Source: Gilliamella sp. Pas-s25 | GTDB lineage: Bacteria; Pseudomonadota; Gammaproteobacteria; Enterobacterales; Orbaceae | Assembly: GCF_009795885.1 (NCBI RefSeq) | Contig: NZ_WTEV01000026.1 | Span: 1-36,305, forward strand | Direction of reading: 5' to 3' | DNA: 36,305 bases | Part shown: one piece after another, positions 23,740 through 32,999 of the stretch | Position numbering within the stretch: the first letter of the stretch is position 1 | Layout: every line of letters begins with the position of its first letter | Position numbers and translations under genes: made by a program | The notes under the pieces: generated by a model | Seen by the model: only the letters and a program-made list of their open reading frames with translations | Database searches by the model: none | What the model was told of the DNA's origin: nothing

Positions 23740-25167
23740 TTAGCGAATATTTAATGTGCCTTTTTTCAGTTTTATCTTATAAACCACTGAGGTTAAAGCG
23801 ATTGGCACTACAATTGCCACCAACATAGCAACGGCATAAATCGACCAATATATCGGCTTAATCGTTAATATGCCCGGTAATCCCCCAACGCCAATACCAT
23901 TAGACAACACACCTGTTAAACCACAAATTAATCCAGCTAATGCCGAGCCAATCATGGCGCACAACATCGGGAACTTATAACGTAAATTAATGCCATACAT
24001 GGCCGGCTCGGTCACGCCTAAATAGGCCGATATTGCCGCGGGTACTGACACTTCACGTTCATTTTGTTTTCTACTGACCAAGATAATACCAACTACCGCT
24101 GAGGCTTGTGCCATATTGGAGAGGGCGATAATAGGCCAGATTGGTGTTCCACCCATGCTATTGGTCATCTGTAAATCAATTGCGAGCGTCGTATGATGAA
24201 TACCGGTAATCACCAGTGGTGAATAGATAAAACCAAAAATGGCTGCACCAATAAAAGCATAATTTCCCGTCATTAAATATTTAACAATATCAGCTATGCC
24301 ATTGCCTAACATTCGCCCCGCTGGACCTAAAATAAAATGGGCTAAAAAGACCGAAGTGAGTAACGCAACAATAGGCACAATTACCAAATTTAAATAATCA
24401 GGGACGATTTTTCGTAAATGGGTTTCGATCCAGCCAAGAGCCAGTCCTGCAAAAATCGACGGAATCACTTGTGCTTGATAGCCCACTTTAGCAATCGTAA
24501 ACCAGCCAAAATCCCACACTTCGGGTATTTTGCTACCCAGATCATAGGCGTTCATTAACTGGGGGGAAACTAACGTAATGCCAAGCACAATACCAAGCAC
24601 CGGCGAACCACCCATTTTTTTAGTGGTTGACCAACAAATGGCAACGGGTAAAAAGTGAAAAATCGCCTCGCAAGGTAGCCAAAGCAGGCTGTAGATCGGC
24701 ACTAACCAAGAGTAGCTTTCGGTAAGTGGTTTGTTATCAATAAATGGCATATCGCCAATCACATTACGTAATCCCAGCAATAATCCACCGGCAATTAAAG
24801 CGGGTAATAGGGGGATAAAGATTTCGGCTAAATTAGAAATCAACCTTTCAAAAATCGACATATTCTGTTTGGCTGCGGCTTTGGTCTGCTCTTTACTTGC
24901 CTCATTAAGATTTAATTGTTGGATGAGTACTTTATAATAACGATCAACATTGGTACCAATAATCACCTGAAACTGCCCAGCATTTATAAAACACCCTTTG
25001 ACAAAGGGTAATGCTTCTATAGCGTCAATCTTGGCTACCTTGGGATCAACCAGCGCAAACCTTAACCTTGTCAAGCAGTGGGTGACACTGGCAATATTTT
25101 TACTGCCACCAACAAAATCGATTAGTTGCTCGATTGATTCTGTGGTTATGTTTAAATCTGTAGCCAT
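23740..25167 (-). CDS. treB: PTS trehalose transporter EIIBC
   Basis: Imports trehalose and phosphorylates it to trehalose-6-phosphate in the inner membrane. The start at 25167 (MATDLN) has GGGGA upstream and gives 475 aa, the normal TreB size; two earlier ATGs exist. The EIIB domain is residues ~1-85 with the phosphorylated C31 in SVTHCLTRLRF. The EIIC domain fills the rest with about ten membrane segments, including TGIHHTTLAIDLQ in the sugar-site region. No EIIA domain is present, so a glucose-type EIIA must work in trans, as in E. coli. Followed by treC. Confidence 0.95.
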   Translation of the reverse strand: MATDLNITTESIEQLIDFVGGSKNIASVTHCLTRLRFALVDPKVAKIDAIEALPFVKGCFINAGQFQVIIGTNVDRYYKVLIQQLNLNEASKEQTKAAAKQNMSIFERLISNLAEIFIPLLPALIAGGLLLGLRNVIGDMPFIDNKPLTESYSWLVPIYSLLWLPCEAIFHFLPVAICWSTTKKMGGSPVLGIVLGITLVSPQLMNAYDLGSKIPEVWDFGWFTIAKVGYQAQVIPSIFAGLALGWIETHLRKIVPDYLNLVIVPIVALLTSVFLAHFILGPAGRMLGNGIADIVKYLMTGNYAFIGAAIFGFIYSPLVITGIHHTTLAIDLQMTNSMGGTPIWPIIALSNMAQASAVVGIILVSRKQNEREVSVPAAISAYLGVTEPAMYGINLRYKFPMLCAMIGSALAGLICGLTGVLSNGIGVGGLPGILTIKPIYWSIYAVAMLVAIVVPIALTSVVYKIKLKKGTLNIR

Positions 25168-25281
25168 AATAACATCCCCTTTTTCCGGTAAAAACTCAGC
25201 CGACATCATTTTATTTTTATCAATAATCTGGCTATTTTTTGATTGAAATTAAGCATAGATTGAATTGCTAAATTAATAAAT

Positions 25282-25293
25282 GGGAACGTTCCC
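25282..25293. promoter_or_regulatory. TreR operator
   Basis: The perfect palindrome GGGAACGTTCCC upstream of treB has the LacI-family form and matches the tre operator of enterobacteria. TreR, encoded just upstream, should bind it and release on trehalose-6-phosphate. Confidence 0.85.
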
Positions 25294-25298
25294 TTTTT

Positions 25299-25314
25299 TG
25301 TGATTAATATCACA
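25299..25314. promoter_or_regulatory. CRP-cAMP box upstream of treB
   Basis: TGTGATTAATATCACA is a perfect match to TGTGA-N6-TCACA. It lies upstream of the TreR box with respect to treB, the usual order for an activated and repressed sugar operon. Confidence 0.85.
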
Positions 25315-25357
25315 GATTAGGGTGAAATAAGCACAAATTAAATAGTTATGGCTAAAA

Positions 25358-26323
25358 CTAGCTTATTAAACGGCAAGGAACAGTGATGCAGTTAAGCTCA
25401 AAATGATTTTGTAACATACTCAGTAACGTTTGCGCTGCATAGCGACCTGCTTGATCAAAACCGAGCTCAACCGCACAGGTTTTAGGGAAAAGAAAACCCA
25501 ACAGCTCACTATTGCCAATACTGGCTACTGTAATATCATCAAGCTGTTTTTCGTGTAAATATTTATTTAATCCTAAGGCGATGCTATCGGTTGCGCAAAC
25601 AATCGCTGATGGATTTTTCACTAACACCAACTCGGCAAGTTCATAGCCGGAGCGGTAACTTAATTGCCCTAAAGCCGCATTCGGGGTAAGTTGATATTGC
25701 TGGCAAAAATCCACATAGGCTTGATAACGCAGTGCGCCAGTGGTTTGGTCTTGTTGCTCAACACCGATATAGCCAATTTTTTGATGTTGCTGCGATTGAT
25801 ATAAATGGGCAAGTAACATGTTTACCGCGCCCACATCATCATAACAAATACAACTGTGTGCGGAGAGTTTTCTTGCGATCACCACGCTTTTATCCCGCCA
25901 GACGGATAATAACGACTGCTCAAGCCCAGTAAAGGCAAAGATAATAACACCATCAGCTTGCTTGTCTTTGAGCATGGATAGATGTTCGTTAACTTTTGTG
26001 GTACTAAATTGACTCTCCATAATGATCGGATCATAACCATGCTGGTAAAAAATAGGCAACATGCTTTGCACCGCTTGGTTTTCAGACAGTGAGTCAAGCC
26101 GAGTGACAATAATACCAATGACTTTATTCCCATAGCCACGCATGGCTCTAGCCGATTTCGACGGGATAAATTGATACTGTTCAATAATTGCCATTACATT
26201 GGCACGGGTACTTGCTTTCACCATCGGATCATGATTAATCACCCGTGAAACCGTCGATTTACTCACCCCACAAAGCTTGGCAATATCTTTAATGGTTAAG
26301 TGATTTGAAGATCTGCTCATCAT
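25358..26323 (-). CDS. treR: LacI-family trehalose repressor
   Basis: A 321-aa regulator. The N-terminal LacI HTH reads LTIKDIAKLCGVSKSTVSRVINHD at ~9-32, followed by the hinge helix (SKSARAMRGYG) and a periplasmic-binding-like effector domain. It lies immediately upstream of treBC with the operator and CRP box in between, as in E. coli. Expected effectors are trehalose-6-phosphate (inducer) and trehalose. Two tandem ATGs make the exact start ambiguous by one codon; neither has a strong ribosome site. Confidence 0.93.
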   Translation of the reverse strand: MMSRSSNHLTIKDIAKLCGVSKSTVSRVINHDPMVKASTRANVMAIIEQYQFIPSKSARAMRGYGNKVIGIIVTRLDSLSENQAVQSMLPIFYQHGYDPIIMESQFSTTKVNEHLSMLKDKQADGVIIFAFTGLEQSLLSVWRDKSVVIARKLSAHSCICYDDVGAVNMLLAHLYQSQQHQKIGYIGVEQQDQTTGALRYQAYVDFCQQYQLTPNAALGQLSYRSGYELAELVLVKNPSAIVCATDSIALGLNKYLHEKQLDDITVASIGNSELLGFLFPKTCAVELGFDQAGRYAAQTLLSMLQNHFELNCITVPCRLIS

Positions 26324-26475
26324 AAATTAGCCAACAAAAATCAATAAAATCATACTAAGCTATTTTAGAAAAAATAGCGATTTCAGATTGTTTATGTTGG
26401 TTTGGTAAATTGTTTTTTGCTAAACACTAAACAGTAGTTAGCATTAAAATCAGGTAGAAAATGATGAAATTTGAA

Positions 26476-27588
26476 TTAGCGCGAGTCAAAACTATTTATT
26501 AATGCCAATAAACTGTTTTTAATAGCGTTATTATCTTGCGTTAAATCAATAGTACAAAATGATAATTTATGTCCTTGGATAGTCATATTTTCATTAACCG
26601 TCACACCGACAGTCGGGTATAGTAACATGCCAGAGGCGCAAACAGATAAAGGATCGCTATCTTTTTCCTGACTTCTTAAATAAGCATACAATTGATAAAG
26701 GTGATAACTACTAAACGAGTTAAGTCTAAACCGTGATTTTTTTAAAATTGAGGTACATTTAGTATCAATGATTAAACGTTGTGTATGACTGCGATTTTCA
26801 AGGATTAAATCGGTTTTCATGGTGGGTAAATAGGCGGTGATATTATCGGTCGCATTGCTATATTGCCAATTTAATTTTTTACCCGCATAAATAGTCCATT
26901 GCTCAGGATCCAAATTTACACGGTAAAAGCCAACTATTGCCTTTTCAAATAACTCGCGTAACCAATGATCAGTTTTTTTTAGTTGTTCAATGGTATGTAA
27001 TCCTTGAAATTGAGTGGGCATTGACAAACTAAAAATCAGTTTTGCTAATGAAATTAAAGTATTATCTTTAAGATTTGCATGGTTAAAACGCTCCTTTTCA
27101 TAGCAATAATGTGTTGTTTGACCAATTTTCAACGCAGTAAATTGATGAATGATTTTTCTACATTGTTCAATTAAGCTCGCATCTTTCAATTGTTTTACTA
27201 ATAGATGAGCCGCAGCATGAATATAGCGATTTTTAGGGGTATCAATCGTTAAATCATCATATCGACATTGAATTTTACCCTTTGCCAATAATTGCTTACG
27301 CTGAGTAGTTAAAATATCTATTTTTCCTCTGACACGATTAAGTGCTTTTGTTGTGAGCTGATAATCTGCAGCAAGGTGATGTATTAACCATTTATTTGCT
27401 GCTTGACAATATAGTTTAGCAGCGAGTGTTATTAATTCCTCAGGGTTATTTTCTAGTTCTATTCTCTGTTTTTTCCCTGCAGTTTTATAATAATCAGAAG
27501 CATAGAGCAAAAGTAGCCATATGTTTCTAATTGGTATTTTGGCAACGGTAGTATTGGTTAATAGCGGATGATAATTTATCGTGGTCAT
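26476..27588 (-). CDS. mcrC: McrC, nuclease subunit of McrBC-type restriction
   Basis: A 370-aa partner of McrB that supplies DNA cleavage. Residues ~15-30 (KIPIRNIWLLLLYASDYY) are the family's typical start. The PD-(D/E)xK nuclease core lies near 258-277: D260 in MKTDLIL and D275-K277 in IIDTK. The gene begins within the McrB stop codon (TAATG), so translation is coupled. McrBC systems cut DNA with modified cytosine and can be toxic to infected cells. The N-terminal region is longer than a bare nuclease and probably docks on the McrB ring. Confidence 0.92.
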   Translation of the reverse strand: MTTINYHPLLTNTTVAKIPIRNIWLLLLYASDYYKTAGKKQRIELENNPEELITLAAKLYCQAANKWLIHHLAADYQLTTKALNRVRGKIDILTTQRKQLLAKGKIQCRYDDLTIDTPKNRYIHAAAHLLVKQLKDASLIEQCRKIIHQFTALKIGQTTHYCYEKERFNHANLKDNTLISLAKLIFSLSMPTQFQGLHTIEQLKKTDHWLRELFEKAIVGFYRVNLDPEQWTIYAGKKLNWQYSNATDNITAYLPTMKTDLILENRSHTQRLIIDTKCTSILKKSRFRLNSFSSYHLYQLYAYLRSQEKDSDPLSVCASGMLLYPTVGVTVNENMTIQGHKLSFCTIDLTQDNNAIKNSLLALINSFDSR

Positions 27589-29735
27589 TATTGTGCATCA
27601 TCTAATAATATATTCATCGCATTACTCAATTTTTCAGGCTCGCCAAACCAATACTCTTCTAATAGAGGCTCGATTTCTGAACGAACAATATGCTCAAACC
27701 AATCTTGCGCAGCCATTTCTTGGTTAAGACAAGTAAAATAGCTATGCCCAATGGTAAATGCCTTGCCAAGTGTACTATCATTAATGATATATTGATTTAA
27801 TGCCTCTATACGGTGCTTTATATCTTGTAATTGTTGCGGTGAAAAGTCGTTTTTTTCTTGCATATAGTTGAGCCAATTTTCGCCAAAATGAGGACTTAAA
27901 TGATAAAAGGCAAAACGACGACGTAAAGCAAAATCGAGCATCGCTAACGAACGATCGGCAATATTCATAGTACCGATAACATAGAGATTATCAGGAATAA
28001 ATACGCCTTTTTCATTTTGATGTTGGTATGTTAATTCTAAGGCCTCATTTGGATTTCGTTTATCAGCTTCAAGTAGCGTTAACATTTCACCAAAAATTTG
28101 TGCTGGATTGCCACGATTAATTTCTTCAATCACAATTACATAATTTGATTGAGCATCATTCCGTGCTTGATTAATTATCTCTAAAAAAGGTCCATCAATC
28201 AGTGCTAATTTACCATCACTGGTTGGTCGATAGCCGCGGATAAAATCCTCGTAAGACATATTAGGATGAAACTGAATGGCTTTGATATTTTTTGAATCTT
28301 TATAACCAACAATAATATTAGCTAAACGTTTAGCTAACCAAGTTTTACCTGTTCCTGGCGGACCTTGTAAAATAATATTTTTTTTCAACCTTAAGCTCTT
28401 TAATATGGCTTGCAACTGTTGTTTATCAATAAAACAACCCTCATTAATTAGATGTTCTTCGGTATAAGGTTGTTTTATGATTAAGGGGTCAGTCATATCT
28501 TGGTTATTCAAATGATCTTGAGCTTCATAATCAGTATCTAAAATCGCATTTTCATTGTTATGCAATGCAGTTAAATAAAGTTCAGGATAAGAGTGAACAG
28601 GAAAATTCTGATCAGCAAACCTCACAGTTAAATCATCAAGCAATTTAAGATAATCATTACCGTTGAAATCGCTTTTTTTTAAGTTTTTATTTTTGAAAAT
28701 TTCTACATACTGACTTAAGTAACTTTTTGTTGCTTTATCTAACACTAAATAAGTATTAGGGCGAATCCAAAATAAGCCATTGGTTAGTTGCCAAGAGCAG
28801 TAAGGTTGTGCCATAGCCAAATCAAATTTTTGCTTAAAATCTTCTTGATAATTGTCATCAATATTAGAAAATTTTAAAGCGATAGAATAAAGATCCCAAA
28901 GATTATCTATTTCTTGCTGCTGATTTTGTGAATTAGTGAAAAACCAAGAGATTTGATTATTTAATAATGGTATTCCTTCCCAAGAATTCGGTACTGGTAC
29001 CTTAACATCAAGAAATTCAGCCCATTTTTGAGCAATGTTTTTTCTGGTTTCTTCGGCATTTCCTCTATTAAATGTTCCCAGCACAGTAAAAGGGCAAATA
29101 TCGTGCAAATCTTTATCTATTAAATAGGATAGTTTAAACTCTAAAGCAAGCTGATTAATAAAAGATATCAATTTAAGTCTTTTATTTTTATCATGGTAAC
29201 TTAACAATTTATCAGCAATTTCCTCATAAAAAGGTATCCATTCTAATAATGGTTTATTATTATCGTTGTTGTCACCATAACGAGATTTCCAATATGGAGC
29301 ATTGCGAAAGGCATCAATATCTTGTGGCTGATCATAAAATGCAAAATTAATTAATTGTTTCGATAACCAAAAATCCTCTTTAACACCCCAGATAGCGGCT
29401 ATATAGGTATAAAAGTACCATTTCTTATTCAAATTAGTTTGGTACCAATCGACTTCTAACAATTTTCCATCACCATGATTTTTAGTTACGGTGCCGATAG
29501 CCTTTATTTCCATTACCGAAACAGGTAGACCTTTATTATCAAAGGGTAAATTATTTTTTTGATTATAGGTTGATTTGATGGCAACTTTATCGCCAACAGA
29601 AATAGATTTTACGATATCCAAAAGTTTATTATCATAACCATTTTGCCAGATACCTGAACTAATAAAATGCTCTGTTTGGTCTTTACTACCTTTAAATTTT
29701 GCACCTAAAAACCAATATGTTTTTATTCCGTCCAA
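27588..29735 (-). CDS. mcrB: McrB-type AAA+ GTPase with N-terminal reader domain
   Basis: A 715-aa motor subunit. The AAA+ domain has Walker A GPPGTGKT at 458-465, Walker B VIVIEEINRGNPAQIFGE at 533-550, and the McrB hallmark GTMNIADRS at 588-596, followed by RRRF. Residues ~5-100 (TYWFLGAKFKG...SVGDKVAIKS...IKAIGTVTKNHG) look like an EVE/PUA-type base-reading domain; this is a fold-level guess. Residues ~120-400 are a helical linker with no family I can name. The N-terminal domain decides which modified DNA is recognised, and differs from the E. coli McrB reader. Coupled to mcrC by a one-base overlap. Confidence 0.9.
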   Translation of the reverse strand: MDGIKTYWFLGAKFKGSKDQTEHFISSGIWQNGYDNKLLDIVKSISVGDKVAIKSTYNQKNNLPFDNKGLPVSVMEIKAIGTVTKNHGDGKLLEVDWYQTNLNKKWYFYTYIAAIWGVKEDFWLSKQLINFAFYDQPQDIDAFRNAPYWKSRYGDNNDNNKPLLEWIPFYEEIADKLLSYHDKNKRLKLISFINQLALEFKLSYLIDKDLHDICPFTVLGTFNRGNAEETRKNIAQKWAEFLDVKVPVPNSWEGIPLLNNQISWFFTNSQNQQQEIDNLWDLYSIALKFSNIDDNYQEDFKQKFDLAMAQPYCSWQLTNGLFWIRPNTYLVLDKATKSYLSQYVEIFKNKNLKKSDFNGNDYLKLLDDLTVRFADQNFPVHSYPELYLTALHNNENAILDTDYEAQDHLNNQDMTDPLIIKQPYTEEHLINEGCFIDKQQLQAILKSLRLKKNIILQGPPGTGKTWLAKRLANIIVGYKDSKNIKAIQFHPNMSYEDFIRGYRPTSDGKLALIDGPFLEIINQARNDAQSNYVIVIEEINRGNPAQIFGEMLTLLEADKRNPNEALELTYQHQNEKGVFIPDNLYVIGTMNIADRSLAMLDFALRRRFAFYHLSPHFGENWLNYMQEKNDFSPQQLQDIKHRIEALNQYIINDSTLGKAFTIGHSYFTCLNQEMAAQDWFEHIVRSEIEPLLEEYWFGEPEKLSNAMNILLDDAQ

Positions 29736-30189
29736 TTGCTTTCCTTTCTAATCATGTTATTTATTTTTATGTATATTTTAAACTAATTTATTGTTAACCA
29801 AAAATAGAATATTGTTAATTATTTGCCAACTATTATTATAAAGTTATTTATGTTTTTACTGTAAATAATCAAATAGTTAAATAATAAAAAAAGAAGATAA
29901 TTTTTACTAAAGCCATTAATGACTTAAAAGTGTTGTGCATACATATCAGATTGAATTTTTTTACATAAAATGATCTTTTTACTAGGCAAAAGAAATTGGT
30001 TAAATTATGCATCCCAATACATTGTCAATCACATATCTGGTATAGGATGTAATATTACATCGACCATTTAACCATTGATATTAAAATAACTTTATTTAAC
30101 TAAATTTTGATAAGCGCTATTCGATACAATCATTTTTTGTAATAATATGAAGTAATTGAAATGATGATTTTAAAAGGAAAAAAATAAAG
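29736..30189. other. 454-bp gene-free stretch with one perfect palindrome
   Basis: Very AT-rich with no credible coding frame on either strand. GATGTAATATTACATC at 30046-30061 is a perfect 16-bp palindrome ~130 bp before the secreted-protein gene and could be an operator. Promoters for mcrB (minus) and for the 30190 gene (plus) must lie here but I could not place them confidently. Confidence 0.5.
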
Positions 30190-30717
30190 GTGTCATACAA
30201 ATTTTTATGCAGTTCACTGTTCATTTTAGGTTTTTCAACATATGCATTAGCGACCGAAACAAATAATACAATTGAAGCACAATTTAAAGCGGCTTTATTA
30301 TGCAAGGTTGCTCCAATTGATGGTCGTGATGCAAAAGTGGTTAAACAACTTAACCAACAAAACATTACCGTAAAAAACTTAGAAGATGATGGGTTGATTA
30401 ATTTAGAGTATCACTTTGCCAAACCGCTGGAAATAATGAATACGACTATATCGCAAATTAAATACCAAGGCGATAGCGGTTCATATTTTTATGCTGTTGC
30501 CAAAGGTGATATAGATACATTTGCCAAAGCAATGGGGGCAATCCCAATCCCTGCCCATTTAAAAGAACAAATGTCTTGGGGTGATATAGGACAATATTAT
30601 CAATATACAGCCCCAATCACAGAAGAAAATCATTTTCCTAGTATCATTCTTATCGGTCGTGACAAAAATGCCAACTCAGATGAGTTTTATTTTGGCTGCG
30701 AAGAATTTGATAGTTAA
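30190..30717 (+). CDS. Small exported protein of unknown function
   Basis: A 175-aa protein starting at GTG 30190, with an AAGGA stretch ~12 bases upstream; no in-frame ATG fits. The first ~22 residues (basic MSYK, hydrophobic FLCSSLFILGFSTYALA) are a Sec signal peptide with cleavage probably after ALA. The mature part has two cysteines (LLCKV, FGCEE) that could form a disulfide in the periplasm. I do not recognise the family; similar small periplasmic proteins occur in host-associated gammaproteobacteria. Its stop overlaps the stop of the convergent HxlR gene. Confidence 0.65.
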   Translation: MSYKFLCSSLFILGFSTYALATETNNTIEAQFKAALLCKVAPIDGRDAKVVKQLNQQNITVKNLEDDGLINLEYHFAKPLEIMNTTISQIKYQGDSGSYFYAVAKGDIDTFAKAMGAIPIPAHLKEQMSWGDIGQYYQYTAPITEENHFPSIILIGRDKNANSDEFYFGCEEFDS

Positions 30718-31079
30718 TTATGATTGATTGACGGATGAGGAAAAGGTGACTCATCCGCTTTTAATTTGTAAGCCTTTCCCCACGCTAACATGGCATCATG
30801 CACCTGTTTTAGACTTTGTCCAACCTCGGTTAATGTATATTCAACTCTTGGTGGAACCTCGGCATACACTTTGCGGGTTAATAACCCATTTTTTTCCATA
30901 GCTCGCAGGTGCTGAGTTAAGACTTTTTGTGATATGCCGGTCAGCGATTTTTTTAGTTCACCAAAGCGCTTGGTTCCTGTAAGCAGGTCTCGCACAATTA
31001 AGACTTTCCACTTATCACCTATTAACATTAATGTTATTTCAACAGGGCAAATAGGCAAATCATTATTTAATTTAATCAT
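30714..31079 (-). CDS. HxlR-family transcriptional regulator
   Basis: A 121-aa winged-helix regulator. The hallmark CPVEITLMLIGDKWKVLIVRDLL near residues 11-33 has the cysteine used by redox-sensing members, followed by FGELKKSLTGISQKVLTQHLRAMEKNGL (wing HTH) and YTLTEVGQSL. It is divergent from an NAD(P)-binding oxidoreductase, the common arrangement in which HxlR responds to reactive electrophiles or oxidants and controls the partner. Stop codons overlap with the convergent gene at 30717. Confidence 0.92.
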   Translation of the reverse strand: MIKLNNDLPICPVEITLMLIGDKWKVLIVRDLLTGTKRFGELKKSLTGISQKVLTQHLRAMEKNGLLTRKVYAEVPPRVEYTLTEVGQSLKQVHDAMLAWGKAYKLKADESPFPHPSINHN

Positions 31080-31135
31080 TAATGCTTAAAATTCAACAAT
31101 AGTTTCAAAAAAGTTACTATAGCACTATTTGGTAC

Positions 31136-31149
31136 CTACTTTACAGTAG
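31136..31149. promoter_or_regulatory. Dyad in the HxlR divergent promoter region
   Basis: CTAC-N6-GTAG within the 140-bp divergent region. Short dyads with this spacing are typical HxlR/YodB-type targets. Assignment is tentative. Confidence 0.35.
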
Positions 31150-31219
31150 AAACGTTAAAGACTAATCTAAAACCATTCTTATATCATGTTAATCCTTAAA
31201 CAATTAAAAGGAGTAAAGT

Positions 31220-31855
31220 ATGAAAATTGCAGTCATTGGCGCCAGTGGTAAAACAGGGCAACTTTTAGTAAAAGAGGCGATTTCACGAGGACATGACGTT
31301 ACCGCAATAGTGCGTAAAGCAAGTCAACAGCTTGATCCCAAAGCAACCGTGATGATTAAAGATCTATTCGAATTAACCTATACTGATTTAAAACCCTTTG
31401 ATGTGATTATCGATGCATTTGGTACTTGGGCACTGGAATCACTGCCGTTACATCAAACCAGTTTAAAACATTTAACGGATATATTAAGTGGTAAAACAAA
31501 TCGCCTATTAGTGGTTGGGGGAGCAGGCAGTTTATATGTTAATCCACAGCATTCACTACGTTTGGTTGATTCACCTGATTTTCCTGAGGCATTTAAACCA
31601 TTAGCCACTAATATGGCCAAAGCACTTGATGCGCTTAGAACGTGCGATGATGTGCAATGGACTTATTTAAGCCCAGCCATTGAATTTAACGCTGACGGGG
31701 AAAGAACTGGACATTATATTTTGGGCGGTGAAGAGGTGTTATTTAACAGCCAAGGAAAAAGCCAAATCAGTTATGCCGATTATGCCATTGCCATGATTGA
31801 TGAGGCAGAAAAAGCGAAGCATATTAAGCAACGTTTTACCGTTGCAACTGAATAA
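31220..31855 (+). CDS. NAD(P)-binding atypical SDR oxidoreductase
   Basis: A 211-aa protein of the NAD(P)H-binding (NmrA/YwnB-like) atypical short-chain dehydrogenase group. The dinucleotide loop is GASGKTG at ~7-13, with R at the end of strand 2 (IVRKAS) favouring NADP. VVGGAGSLYVNP follows strand 4. The Tyr-x-x-x-Lys catalytic pair of classical SDRs is not obvious. The start has AAAGGAG upstream. Divergent from the HxlR gene, it is probably its target and works in electrophile or redox stress. Confidence 0.88.
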   Translation: MKIAVIGASGKTGQLLVKEAISRGHDVTAIVRKASQQLDPKATVMIKDLFELTYTDLKPFDVIIDAFGTWALESLPLHQTSLKHLTDILSGKTNRLLVVGGAGSLYVNPQHSLRLVDSPDFPEAFKPLATNMAKALDALRTCDDVQWTYLSPAIEFNADGERTGHYILGGEEVLFNSQGKSQISYADYAIAMIDEAEKAKHIKQRFTVATE

Positions 31856-32186
31856 GGTTGCTAAAGTTTTGTAACCAAACTTGTTTGGACAGAATAAGCA
31901 CCGATTTTCCATAATAACGAATACAATATCCCGACACATTTTTCAACACGCTTCAAGGCTTATTATTTTAGGAACGAGTTGGATCTGACTTGGGATATTT
32001 TTGAATTTTAGTGAAAAAATGTATTTAACGGCCACGTATTAACCAAGAGTGGTGAATAGCCAAAGTCAAAAATCTTGTCAAAAAGTTTCAGGTAACTATA
32101 CGTTTAAGTATAAAAACTATTTTTTAGGTAAAAAATAGACCTAAAAAAGCAAATATTGATCATCTTTTTTAATGAATAAATTTAGA
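31856..32186. other. 331-bp gene-free stretch
   Basis: No credible coding frame. A 10-bp stem CTATTTTTTA (32117-32126) with TAAAAAATAG (32129-32138) separated by GG lies ~50 bp from the NADAR stop. On either strand it gives a T-rich hairpin that could act in transcription termination, though the two-base loop is tight. A smaller CCAAAC/GTTTGG stem is at 31875-31888. Confidence 0.4.
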
Positions 32187-32675
32187 TTACGCTTTTATAG
32201 CCTCTCTCACTTGCATCAAAACTTCACCAAGTAGATTTTTGCCGCGCCATTTAGTCATATTAAATCTCATTTCGTCATCAATGCTTAAACCAATTCCCCA
32301 GATCTTGTCATAAGGGCTTGCTTCGGCTAACACTTTATCTTTAGTTGATAATAGATATTGTTTAAGCTCATCATTTTGCGAAAACTTGGCATAGTTACCG
32401 GCAAAAACAATCTCTTTTTTATGCTGATTCCAGATATTTTCATCAAAATGACGTACAGCTTGCCCCAACTTTTTTTGCATTTTAGATGACGGGATAGATA
32501 AAATGGCGTTGGCACTGTCGATATCTTTAAATAACAATGCTTTAGAATACATCATCCACTGTTCTGCACTAGTAAATTTAATATTATCAATAATAAAATG
32601 GCAAGGATACCACTGAGACAAATAATGATCAGGGCTAAAAAAGAAAATCATTTTCTTCTTTCCAACGTGTTTCAT
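32187..32675 (-). CDS. NADAR family protein (YbiA-like)
   Basis: A ~162-aa cytoplasmic protein. The family pattern is clear: FFFSPDHYLSQWYPCHF near the N-terminus, SAEQWMMYSKALLF, KIWGIGL, and the C-terminal WRGKNLLGEVLMQVREAI. NADAR proteins cleave N-glycosidic bonds; YbiA processes a riboflavin intermediate, and other members remove ADP-ribose from DNA or proteins. ATG 32675 has AGGAG 12 bases upstream, a bit far; ATG 32651 is an alternative. It stands alone next to restriction genes, which fits either housekeeping or a defence-linked role. Confidence 0.88.
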   Translation of the reverse strand: MKHVGKKKMIFFFSPDHYLSQWYPCHFIIDNIKFTSAEQWMMYSKALLFKDIDSANAILSIPSSKMQKKLGQAVRHFDENIWNQHKKEIVFAGNYAKFSQNDELKQYLLSTKDKVLAEASPYDKIWGIGLSIDDEMRFNMTKWRGKNLLGEVLMQVREAIKA

Positions 32676-32728
32676 CGATTGAAATCGCTCCTTTTGCAAA
32701 ATAGGTAACCTAAAAATAAATCAACTGA

Positions 32729-32773
32729 CCAATACAATCTAGCTGTTGATAAAAGTGATAAAGATTGTATTGG
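32729..32773. other. 12-bp perfect inverted repeat, hairpin
   Basis: CCAATACAATCT (32729-32740) pairs with AGATTGTATTGG (32762-32773) around a 21-base loop. TTTT follows on the plus strand. It sits between the divergent NADAR and hsdM genes, so it is not at a gene end; it could be an operator pair or a leader hairpin for hsdM. The rest of 32676-32999 shows no gene. Confidence 0.5.
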
Positions 32774-32999
32774 TTTTATCACATTATTGCCAATTTTAAA
32801 AAACAGGCATGATCATCTGAGCCATAATATCTGTTTCTGTTCTATTTGATAGGAATATTAACACCTATTTATTTAGCTAGGATTTGCAACTAATTACCGC
32901 TAAAATACCACGCAAATTTTGCTGGCAATCGGTTAAATAAAAAATAAACCAATGATACTTTTATGCCAAGGTAAAATTAGTTAATGAGGTTGATACGTT

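Noticed and set aside
31739-31939. Small minus-strand gene with cysteine motif near 31739-31939
   Set aside because: It is antisense to the end of the SDR gene for half its length and its CxxC-like spacing does not match a known family.
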